NCBI GenBank assembly: GCA_913775095.1
Contig: CAJYIW010000007.1
Location: 32,001 to 96,000, forward strand
DNA: 64,000 bases
From: an uncultured Siphonobacter sp.
GTDB taxonomy: Bacteria; Bacteroidota; Bacteroidia; Cytophagales; Spirosomataceae
Direction: 5' to 3'
Shown in pieces: positions 1 through 7,599 of this stretch. The notes below the pieces were generated by a model, which saw only the letters and a list, made by a program, of their open reading frames with translations, made no database searches and had not been told where the DNA came from. The translations under genes were made by a program, and so were the position numbers. The stretch's first letter is position 1; every line of letters begins with the position of its first letter.

Positions 1-80
1 TGATTGGTTATTTTTCTGATCTAATGGATAATTATTAATTGTTAAAAGGAATTTTTAGTTTTTATAACGTACAGACACTT

Positions 81-1511
81 ATGCAATTTTCCTATGACAA
101 TTATCAGACGGAAGGCTTTTACGATGAAATGTTTGATGCGAGCGGTAACGTTCGCCTAGGGTACGAGGCTTTTAAACAACGAAGCGAGCAGTTAAGCTAT
201 GAGGAAATGGTTCGGAGGCATCAGGCGGCCGAACGTGCCCTGATGGCCATGGGCATTACCTTCAATGTGTATTCAGAGAATGAAGGAACCGAGCGAATCA
301 TGCCCGTAGATATTATTCCGAGAATCATTCCCAGCCATGACTGGGCCAAGCTGGAAAAGGGACTGATCCAGCGGATTCAGGCCATTAATCTGTTTATTGA
401 CGACGTTTACAATGAACAGCGGATCTTGAAGGATGGCGTGGTTCCCAGAGATCTGATTGAATCATCGAAGTGTTTCCTGAAAGCCTGCATGGGTCTGAAA
501 CCGCCCAAAGGCATCTGGTGTCACATTACCGGCACGGATTTGATTAAAGGCGATGACGGCGAATACATGGTGCTGGAAGATAACCTGCGGTGCCCATCAG
601 GCGTGTCTTACATGCTGGAAAACCGGGAATTGCTGAAACAGACATTCCCCGAAGTGTTTGCCCGCACGGACGTCCGTCCCGTTTCGGATTACCCCAGCCG
701 ACTGCTTCAGATGCTGCAATACATTGCCGGTCGCCCCGATCCAACGGTTTGTGTACTCACTCCGGGTATTTATAATTCGGCTTACTTCGAGCATTCGTAC
801 CTGGCTCAGCAAATGGGGGTAGAGCTGGTGGATGCCCGGGACCTCGTCGTGCATGACGGCTACGTGAAGATGCGTACCACCAAGGGTTTTCAGGTGGTAG
901 ATGTGATTTATCGCCGAATTGACGATACCTATCTGGATCCGCACGCCTTTAATCCGGATTCGTTGATTGGTATTCCGGGTATTTTCGATGTGTATAAAAA
1001 AGGTCGGGTGGCTCTGGCCAATGCTCCCGGCACAGGCGTTGCCGACGATAAGGTAATTTACGCCTACGTTCCCCGCATCATCAAGTATTACCTCGGTGAG
1101 GAACCCATCATTTCCAACGTCCGCACCTACATCTGCCGGGAAGAAGAAGACCGCAAGTATGTATTGGAGAACATTGAAAATCTGGTCGTGAAAGAAGCTA
1201 ATGAAGCGGGTGGCTACGGCATGCTGATTGGCCCTAAAGCTACCAGGGCAGATCACGCACTCTTCCGGGAAAAAATCAAAGCTAACCCCCGGAATTACAT
1301 TGCCCAGCCTACGATTTCCCTCTCCCGCGTGCCCTGCCTCGTGGAAGGAGCCATTGAAGGAAGGCACGTAGATTTGCGGCCCTATATTCTGTACGGAGAA
1401 GATATTAACGTCATTCCCGGCGGTCTGACACGGGTGGCTCTCAACAAGGGTTCACTGGTAGTAAATTCCTCCCAAGGTGGGGGTAGCAAGGATACCTGGG
1501 TGATGTGGTAA
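81..1511 (+). CDS. Circularly permuted ATP-grasp protein (type 2)
   Basis: A 476-residue protein of the circularly permuted ATP-grasp family (CP_ATPgrasp_2, formerly DUF404/DUF407). Seen: an N-terminal GFYDEMFD motif, a central VLTPGIYNSAYFEH segment, and a C-terminal RPYILYG...GGLTRVAL...SSQGGGSKDTWV block typical of the family. ATP-grasp enzymes usually join a carboxylate to an amine through an acyl-phosphate; the substrate of this family is not known. The open frame could begin at a TTG at 39, but the ATG at 81 (MQFSYDNYQTEG) matches the usual family start. Relatives are often followed by an alpha-E protein and a transglutaminase-like protein. Here a strong terminator follows at once, so neither partner is downstream. 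The upstream neighbour lies outside the window. The family call is firm; the function is unknown. Confidence 0.88.
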   Translation: MQFSYDNYQTEGFYDEMFDASGNVRLGYEAFKQRSEQLSYEEMVRRHQAAERALMAMGITFNVYSENEGTERIMPVDIIPRIIPSHDWAKLEKGLIQRIQAINLFIDDVYNEQRILKDGVVPRDLIESSKCFLKACMGLKPPKGIWCHITGTDLIKGDDGEYMVLEDNLRCPSGVSYMLENRELLKQTFPEVFARTDVRPVSDYPSRLLQMLQYIAGRPDPTVCVLTPGIYNSAYFEHSYLAQQMGVELVDARDLVVHDGYVKMRTTKGFQVVDVIYRRIDDTYLDPHAFNPDSLIGIPGIFDVYKKGRVALANAPGTGVADDKVIYAYVPRIIKYYLGEEPIISNVRTYICREEEDRKYVLENIENLVVKEANEAGGYGMLIGPKATRADHALFREKIKANPRNYIAQPTISLSRVPCLVEGAIEGRHVDLRPYILYGEDINVIPGGLTRVALNKGSLVVNSSQGGGSKDTWVMW

Positions 1512-1528
1512 TGAGCCTGATAATTAAG

Positions 1529-1568
1529 GGTCCTCTAAGTTAAATAGTTGACTTAGAGGACCTTTTTT
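1529..1568 (+). terminator. Rho-independent terminator after the ATP-grasp gene
   Basis: A 12-bp perfect stem (1529-1540 with 1551-1562) has a 10-nt loop and is followed by six T. It begins 17 nt after the stop codon and ends the ATP-grasp transcript. The rest of the 1512-1799 gap shows no gene. Confidence 0.9.
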
Positions 1569-1799
1569 GTTGAGGTAATTTCCTAGTACGGTTTTTTAAA
1601 CCCTGATTATCAAAGAAAGAAGAGGGAGAGAACTTTTGCAGATCCGTAAAGGTTATCGAATCTGATTTCACAGAAATTACCCAACATCTGGTGAGAAGGT
1701 TGATAATCCATTGGTTAATCTATACTTTCGTAACCCCGGTGAAAATGGAATTAACCCGAAGACATTCCTTTGCTATCCGTTAACGTTTATGCCGCCCAC

Positions 1800-2192
1800 A
1801 TGAACCTATCTGAGTCGTTTGCCATACCTGATCTTCCGAACGTAAAAGTTCTCATTGTCGATGATCAGCCCCTGAATCTTCAGATTGCCCAGCGAATCGT
1901 CGCGAAAACCAAGGCATCCGTTCAAACTGCTGAAGGGGGGATGAAAGCCATTGAGTTAGCTCATGCTACCCATTTTGATCTCATCCTGATGGATGTTCAA
2001 ATGCCAGATCTGGACGGTTTTACGGCTAGTAAAGAAATTCGTGAATTCGATTCCAAAGTTTTCATCTATATTATGTCCGGAGATATACCTTCGGATGAAA
2101 TCCTGCAAGCCGGCGTAATCAATGGTTACGTTACAAAGCCTTTACGTCCTCAGACGCTACTCTCTCTTTTAGTTGATATATCGCTTAAATAG
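1800..2192 (+). CDS. Single-domain response regulator (receiver only)
   Basis: A 130-residue CheY-like receiver protein with no output domain. Seen: the acidic pair in VLIVDDQP, the phospho-acceptor Asp65 in LILMDVQMPDLDG, a Ser in the switch position (IMSGD) and Lys113 in VTKPL. All key residues are present, so it should be phosphorylatable. The longest frame begins at a TTG at 1770; the ATG at 1800 is preferred because the receiver fold starts about 17 residues later. It lies 64 bp upstream of a hybrid kinase that carries its own receiver and HPt. It could therefore be the final phosphate acceptor of that relay, or a competing sink. That link is inferred from position. Confidence 0.9.
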   Translation: MNLSESFAIPDLPNVKVLIVDDQPLNLQIAQRIVAKTKASVQTAEGGMKAIELAHATHFDLILMDVQMPDLDGFTASKEIREFDSKVFIYIMSGDIPSDEILQAGVINGYVTKPLRPQTLLSLLVDISLK

Positions 2193-2256
2193 TCCCTTCC
2201 CTGCTCTATTCACGCTGTACATAGGAGAATATTTCATACGATAGTACATAACAAGA

Positions 2257-4842
2257 ATGCGACTTAAATTCTGGATAGCTTTAATGTTGGGAGGAGGAAT
2301 TCTCATTGAAGTCCTGCTGGGTATTAATGGTCACAAGACGATTCGTCGGCTGGTGACTACTAATAACTGGATTACTCATACCCATGTAATTCTGGAAAAA
2401 ACGGAGCAGATCGATACCCGCCTTACCCACATTGATAATGACTTACGCGGCCATTTGCTGAGTAACAACCCTTATTTTCTGGCGGATTTTAACCGAAATG
2501 CCAAAGAGTTAATCCATCAGTCTAAAGATCTGAATGATTTTGCCCGTACCGATAAACAGAAAAAAAGATTAGCCTTCTTCAATCAGAAGCTTCGCGAAAA
2601 ACTGGACATTGGTCAGAAGTTGTTTGTGCAGTCGAAGATTCAGGACGGCATTCCCCGGCTGGATTCGGGACGTATCTATCTGGACAAGACCTATGAACTC
2701 CGGTCCTTACTCGTTGAAATTCAGGACAATGAACAAACCATGCTGGCTGAGCGGGTTCAGGAGAGCGAAGAATCCGCCAGTGAAGCCATTCTAAGTATCA
2801 TCGTTGGAACCCTGGTTGCCGTCATTGTGATTCTGGGGGCAGTATTTCTGCTGTTCCGTATCTTACGCGGCCGTACCAAACTCAATGCCGAATTACAGGA
2901 AAACGAGAAAAGGCTCAAGGGTATTCTGGATGCGATTCCTGCGGCGGTGATTGTGTATGACGAGCAGGGGAAGGTGTTTTATACGAACAAAAATACATTA
3001 ACCCTGCTCAGGCAACAGTCCATATTTGACTCCTACCAGACCCTGGCCCAGAACCTGAACATCTACCGTTTTCCCAACGGGGATTGGTATCCGGTGGAGG
3101 AGCGGCCTTACACAAGAGCCCGTAAGGGCCATCCGGCTCAGGTAGATGACATGGAACTCCGGATTGGAGAGGACCGTAACCTGCTGTTAAATTCCGCCGT
3201 ACCCATTTTTGACGCAGACGAACAGATTCAATACGTCGTTTCGAGTTACGTGGATATTACGGATCGTCTGCTGTCTCATACGCGATTACGGGAAGCCAAA
3301 GATCTGGCTGAAAAAGCAGCCCTGATGAAAGAGAATTTTCTGGCTAACATGAGCCACGAAATTCGTACGCCGTTAAACTCAATTATTGGATTTACGAACC
3401 TGCTGGAGACCAGTCCGCTGAACAAAGAGCAGGTGGAATATCTGAAGGCAATCAATACGGCCAGTCGAAATCTGCTGACGATTGTGAATGACATTCTGGA
3501 TATTTCTAAAATTGAGGCCGGAATGCTGCAATTTGAAAAAATTCCGTTCAGCATTACCGCTTTGGTGGAGTCCATTAAAACGATGCTTCAGCCGACCGTC
3601 TTTGATAAGCAACTGGATCTGGACGTTCGGATTGACAGCAACTTGCCTTCGGTAGTACTGGGCGACCCCACGCGGCTGACTCAGGTGTTACTAAATCTCA
3701 CTTCAAATGCCATTAAGTTCACCGAAAAAGGTAAAATTCAGATAGAAATCAAGTGCCTTCGAAGACAAGAAGAACGGGCCTGGATTCAATTGACCGTAAA
3801 GGACTCCGGTATTGGGATTTCGGCCGATGTGCTGCCGCATATCTTTGAAAGATTTCGCCAGGAAAGTTCGTTTACCACCCGTCAGTACGGAGGTTCAGGC
3901 CTGGGACTAAACATCGTTCATTCACTCGTGGACATGCAGGGCGGCCAGATTTCGGTCACCAGTATCCCGAAGGTCGGCTCTACCTTTACGGTTGAAATTC
4001 CGTATGAAGTAGCCGAAGAAGAAATTCTGGAGGAATCCACTTCGTTGTCTTCGCAGGACAATGCCAGTCATAATATTTCAGTGCTCATCGTGGAAGATAA
4101 TCCCATGAATCAGAAACTGGCGACGGCCGTACTGGGCCGAATGGGGTATCGATCGGAAGTGGCCGAGAATGGTATTAAAGCTCTTGAAAAGTTAAAAGCA
4201 AAAAAATACGATCTGATTCTGATGGACATTCAGATGCCAGAAATGGATGGTTACGAAACCACCCGTCAGATTCGTACGGTTTTAAAACTGGAGGTTCCGA
4301 TTGTCGCCATGACGGCTCATGCTCTGGTGGGAGAGCGGGAGCATTGCCTGCAGGTGGGAATGAATGATTTCGTTTCCAAACCTTTTCAGATGAACGATTT
4401 GTATAAGGTTGTTCGAAAAATGCTGCAAATTCAGACCCCTTCCTTTGTTCCCACGGAAAATACATTAATCAACGACCCAAAAACTATGGCACCTACACTT
4501 AACCTCGATTATCTGAATGATGTGACTGGCGGAGATCACGAATCCATGGCGGATTTGTTAACGGTCTTCCTGGAAGAAAGCCCACTACAACTGAAACGAA
4601 TGACGGATGCCCTGCAGGCAGGTAATGTAGTAGAAGTGGGCAAGATTGCTCACGCATTAAAATCGCCCGTGCAAATGGTAGGGGCGGAAGAATTAATGCC
4701 GGCTTTCATCAAATTGCAGGAATACGGTAATAAAAACGCCGACATTGCACTGGCCCAGCCCCTGGTGCGGGAAGTGCAGTTACGCATGGAAGCTTTATTG
4801 CCTTTAGTGGAGGCCGCTCGTAAGGAATACCTGCCTGCCTGA
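2257..4842 (+). CDS. Hybrid sensor histidine kinase with PAS, receiver and HPt domains
   Basis: An 861-residue phosphorelay sensor. Order seen: an N-terminal membrane segment (about 5-25), a periplasmic CHASE3-like helical region (about 30-175), a second membrane segment (about 178-200), a PAS domain (about 215-335), HisKA with the phospho-accepting His367 in NMSHEIRTPLN, and HATPase_c with NAIKFT (N box), DSGIGI and GSGLGLNIV (G boxes). A receiver follows with Asp657 in LILMDIQMPEMDG and a conserved FVSKPF lysine, then a C-terminal HPt with His799 in IAHALKSP. All catalytic positions are intact. The path should be His to Asp to His, then an external receiver, possibly the single-domain regulator just upstream. 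The signal is unknown. A hairpin follows the gene. Confidence 0.93.
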   Translation: MRLKFWIALMLGGGILIEVLLGINGHKTIRRLVTTNNWITHTHVILEKTEQIDTRLTHIDNDLRGHLLSNNPYFLADFNRNAKELIHQSKDLNDFARTDKQKKRLAFFNQKLREKLDIGQKLFVQSKIQDGIPRLDSGRIYLDKTYELRSLLVEIQDNEQTMLAERVQESEESASEAILSIIVGTLVAVIVILGAVFLLFRILRGRTKLNAELQENEKRLKGILDAIPAAVIVYDEQGKVFYTNKNTLTLLRQQSIFDSYQTLAQNLNIYRFPNGDWYPVEERPYTRARKGHPAQVDDMELRIGEDRNLLLNSAVPIFDADEQIQYVVSSYVDITDRLLSHTRLREAKDLAEKAALMKENFLANMSHEIRTPLNSIIGFTNLLETSPLNKEQVEYLKAINTASRNLLTIVNDILDISKIEAGMLQFEKIPFSITALVESIKTMLQPTVFDKQLDLDVRIDSNLPSVVLGDPTRLTQVLLNLTSNAIKFTEKGKIQIEIKCLRRQEERAWIQLTVKDSGIGISADVLPHIFERFRQESSFTTRQYGGSGLGLNIVHSLVDMQGGQISVTSIPKVGSTFTVEIPYEVAEEEILEESTSLSSQDNASHNISVLIVEDNPMNQKLATAVLGRMGYRSEVAENGIKALEKLKAKKYDLILMDIQMPEMDGYETTRQIRTVLKLEVPIVAMTAHALVGEREHCLQVGMNDFVSKPFQMNDLYKVVRKMLQIQTPSFVPTENTLINDPKTMAPTLNLDYLNDVTGGDHESMADLLTVFLEESPLQLKRMTDALQAGNVVEVGKIAHALKSPVQMVGAEELMPAFIKLQEYGNKNADIALAQPLVREVQLRMEALLPLVEAARKEYLPA

Positions 4843-4879
4843 CCATTGGGTTCAAAGAATCAGGGTCATTAAGCCCTTG

Positions 4880-4915
4880 AAAATGCCGTAATCAGGAAGC
4901 CGATTGCGGCATTTT
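4880..4915 (+). terminator. Probable terminator after the hybrid kinase
   Basis: AAAATGCCGTAATC (4880-4893) pairs with GATTGCGGCATTTT (4902-4915), with one wobble pair and an 8-nt loop. The 3' arm ends in four T. Confidence 0.7.
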
Positions 4916-4960
4916 GCTTGTCGATTATTTTACAGACTCATTCACGATTAATAAAACAGC

Positions 4961-6082
4961 ATGTCAGTGTATATCGTAGAAGGGCTTCGACTGCCTACGG
5001 GAAAGGCTAATGGGTATTACAAATCTGAAATTCCGGAACTTATGATGGCAGAAATCCTGCGAAAATTTCTGGAGAAATACCCAAAACTCCCGGAGTCGCT
5101 GGATGAACTAATCGTAGGGAATGCTCTGGGAACGGGCGGGAACATGGCTCGCTACGCTTTACTCGCAGCCGGCTTTCCGGCGACGATTCCTGCTACCACC
5201 GTTGATATGCAGTGCGGAGGAGGATTGCGATCGATCCTCATGGCCGAAGCTCAGCTGAAAGCGGGCCTGAGTACCTGCATTCTGAGCGGAGGCATGGAAA
5301 GCAATAGCCTGGCTCCGCAGCGGCAGTATCATTCCAGGGATTTTCGTTACACGGATGAAAATACGTACTATACACAGGCCACCTTTGCTCCCGAAAGTTG
5401 GGGCGAATCGCGGTTGACGGAAGCCGCCCGCCAGGTAGCCGAAGCGTACGGAATTACGAAAGAAGCCATGATTCACTGGACTGCCCGAAGTCATCAGCGG
5501 GCCTCTGAATCGGAAAATGTACTCGCAGATATTCGCCTGGCGTACCGGAATTTTTCCAATGATCAGCCCATTCGAAAAAACCTTTCGGAAGCTCACTTGA
5601 TTTCAACCCAGTCCTCGGCCTTGATTGATCATACCAATACCGCTCATTTGCACGATGGAGCCGCCGCTATTCTGCTCGTAGACGAATCAAAGAAGTCTGA
5701 TTATCAGCCTAAATTTAGAGTGGTTGCATCCGCTCTGGCTGGGGGCTTGCCTTCCATGGCCCCAGCGGGTATCATCTGGGCTACGGAGAAAGTATTGACG
5801 CAAACCGGAAGGTCTATTCAGGACATTGATTTGTTTGAAATCAATGAGTCATTTGCCGTTAAACCGCTTGCATTTATGAGGCACTGGAATGTTTCCCAGG
5901 AAAAAGTGAATATCTTTGGGGGCAATCTGGCCTACGGGCATCCTTTTGGAGCATCCGGGACCATCAATTTCATTCACCTGATGCGGGCCCTCGAACATAC
6001 CCGCAAGCGATTTGGACTGGTCACTGCCGGCGTAGCTGGCGGACTTGGTGTCGCTATAATGATCGAAAATCTCAACGCGTGA
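4961..6082 (+). CDS. Thiolase-family protein lacking the second catalytic cysteine
   Basis: A 373-residue thiolase-fold protein, slightly shorter than the usual 390-400. Thiolases make or cleave 3-ketoacyl-CoA. Seen: the nucleophile Cys85 in DMQCGGGLRS, the NESFA motif, and His327 in YGHPFGASG. The C-terminal motif that normally reads C-I-G-G-G reads GLVTAGVAGGLG here, so the acid/base cysteine is replaced by Gly357. Normal Claisen condensation or thiolysis is therefore doubtful. It may catalyse acyl transfer or a condensation not needing that base (inference). Its stop overlaps the GTG start of an acyl-CoA ligase (GTGA), so the two are translationally coupled. The family call is firm; the reaction is open. 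Confidence 0.87.
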   Translation: MSVYIVEGLRLPTGKANGYYKSEIPELMMAEILRKFLEKYPKLPESLDELIVGNALGTGGNMARYALLAAGFPATIPATTVDMQCGGGLRSILMAEAQLKAGLSTCILSGGMESNSLAPQRQYHSRDFRYTDENTYYTQATFAPESWGESRLTEAARQVAEAYGITKEAMIHWTARSHQRASESENVLADIRLAYRNFSNDQPIRKNLSEAHLISTQSSALIDHTNTAHLHDGAAAILLVDESKKSDYQPKFRVVASALAGGLPSMAPAGIIWATEKVLTQTGRSIQDIDLFEINESFAVKPLAFMRHWNVSQEKVNIFGGNLAYGHPFGASGTINFIHLMRALEHTRKRFGLVTAGVAGGLGVAIMIENLNA

Positions 6083-7425
6083 TCGTTCAGAAGATTCTTC
6101 ATACGGCTGAAAAATTTCCTGAAAAGCGGGCTGTCGTCTACGGTCCGCAAAGCATGACGTATGGCGAACTCAGCGAAGAAATCAAGCAGAGAGCCGGAGC
6201 TTACCAGCAACAGCTGAACGCTTCGAAAGTCATCCTTACCCGTACGCATTTACTCGAAAATCTGCTGGACTTACTGGCTTTGATGGCCATCGGTAAAGCC
6301 AGTGTCATGGCGTCTACCCAGCTCACGGCCGATCAGCTTCAGGGAGTCATGGAACGCGAGGGGCTTGCAGAGTTGCCGGAATGGGACGCCAGCCTGAGCC
6401 CGCTGAGTCAAATTCAGTCGGTTACCCTGACCGATCGTTTTTTAGGGGTATTAACCTCGGGGACTGAGTCCGTTCCGAAAGTAATCTGGAAGGATTATCA
6501 AAGCTGGGTTTCGGCCTTTCCCCACCAGAGTGAGGTATTTGGGATTACTTCAGAAGATCGCCTCTTTGTTCTGGATGCCCTGAGTTATTCGGCCAATCTG
6601 AACAGTGTTCTCCATATGCTCTGGCAGGGAGGAACGGTTGTCATGACTTCGCTGAAATCAGCCGCCAGCTGGCCCCGGCAAATGCAGGAGCATCACATCA
6701 GCTCGGTCTTTATGGTGCCTTCGCACTACCGGCTCTGGGCGAAAAAAGCCCTGTCATTACCCGGCATCAAATCGCTGGTCAGTGCCGGAGAAAAGCTGGA
6801 CGCTTCGCTGGCTGAAACGCTGCTGACCTGCTGCCCTGAAGCAGTACTGACCGAATACTACGGAGCGGCGGAGTTAGGTCACATCAGTTACCAGCAGAAT
6901 CAGGAGATTATTCAGCACGCGTACACCGTTGGGCAGGCTTTTCCGGGGGTGAAAATTAAAATCGTCGATCAGCGAATTCTGGTTGAAAGCGACTATGTAT
7001 CACCCGATTACCGGGGTGTTAATACCGTATTTGATCTAGGGTTAATCGAAGACGGTCGTCTGATTCTGATGGGGCGTTCAGGCCGGATGTTCAATCGCCG
7101 GGGACTGAATATTTTTGCCGAAGAAATAGAAAATAGTGCGAAGCTGATGCCTTTCGTTACGGAAGTGGCCGTTATTGGTCTGCTTCGGGAGGATCTTTCG
7201 CACGATATCTATCTGGTTTTCACTGCTGCCTACCCGGGTAATGCTCAGGCGAATTATACCCAGCAACTGAAAACCCATTTGTTACATTCCTTACCCTCTT
7301 TCAAACAGCCCAGGCGTATTCTTCAGTTGATCAACCTTCCACGAAAAGATCACGGAAAGATTGATTATCAGGCGATAGTCCGGATGTTTTCGGAAGAAGA
7401 TTCTCCGGCTGAAATCGAACGTTGA
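6079..7425 (+). CDS. AMP-dependent acyl-CoA synthetase/ligase, short form
   Basis: A 448-residue member of the ANL adenylating family; most are 500-560 residues, and the shortening is in the N-terminal half. Seen: the phosphate-binding loop TSGTESVPK, the YYGAAE motif that binds adenine, the hinge region LILMGRSGRMFNRRG, and the C-terminal lysine motif PRKDHGKIDYQ. The adenylation and thioesterification residues look intact, so it probably activates a carboxylic acid to an acyl-CoA or loads it onto a carrier. The GTG start at 6079 overlaps the stop of the thiolase gene. The pair suggests that activation and acyl transfer act on the same substrate, which cannot be read from sequence. Confidence 0.85.
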   Translation: MIVQKILHTAEKFPEKRAVVYGPQSMTYGELSEEIKQRAGAYQQQLNASKVILTRTHLLENLLDLLALMAIGKASVMASTQLTADQLQGVMEREGLAELPEWDASLSPLSQIQSVTLTDRFLGVLTSGTESVPKVIWKDYQSWVSAFPHQSEVFGITSEDRLFVLDALSYSANLNSVLHMLWQGGTVVMTSLKSAASWPRQMQEHHISSVFMVPSHYRLWAKKALSLPGIKSLVSAGEKLDASLAETLLTCCPEAVLTEYYGAAELGHISYQQNQEIIQHAYTVGQAFPGVKIKIVDQRILVESDYVSPDYRGVNTVFDLGLIEDGRLILMGRSGRMFNRRGLNIFAEEIENSAKLMPFVTEVAVIGLLREDLSHDIYLVFTAAYPGNAQANYTQQLKTHLLHSLPSFKQPRRILQLINLPRKDHGKIDYQAIVRMFSEEDSPAEIER

Positions 7426-7441
7426 GTTCGACGGACGGGTC

Positions 7442-7472
7442 TCTGTATTCATAACTCTTTGATGGATACAGA
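7442..7472 (+). terminator. Hairpin after the ligase gene, possible terminator
   Basis: TCTGTATTCAT (7442-7452) pairs with ATGGATACAGA (7462-7472), 11 bp with one wobble, over a 9-nt loop. A T run follows only after about 11 nt, so termination is uncertain. Confidence 0.4.
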
Positions 7473-7518
7473 AAGTCTGCCCCTTTTCTATGCTTTTATT
7501 GTTTAATACATGACTCGC

Positions 7519-7573
7519 GGAAGCAGAGTGGAAGGCATGATTTTGTGCCTGATAAATCCACCCGGAAACTTCC
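7519..7573 (+). other. Structured leader of the TonB-dependent receptor gene
   Basis: Three nested stems lie just upstream of the receptor start: GGAAG (7519-7523) with CTTCC (7569-7573), GTGGA (7528-7532) with TCCAC (7557-7561), and AGGCA (7533-7537) with TGCCT (7546-7550). A GATAAA bulge sits at 7551-7556. The structure would lie in the 5' untranslated region if translation starts at 7600. It does not match any riboswitch consensus I know. Confidence 0.35.
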
Positions 7574-7599
7574 CTGAGCTGTCATTCCTATCTCGTTTC

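Noticed and set aside
597-1367. 256-codon frame on the minus strand
   Set aside because: Antisense to the ATP-grasp gene and with no family pattern.
7462-7490. Possible B12-box-like sequence (cagaaagtctgcccc) before the TonB receptor
   Set aside because: It faintly resembles the 3' end of cobalamin riboswitches, but the preceding 60 nt are too short to hold the conserved core, and no other element matches.
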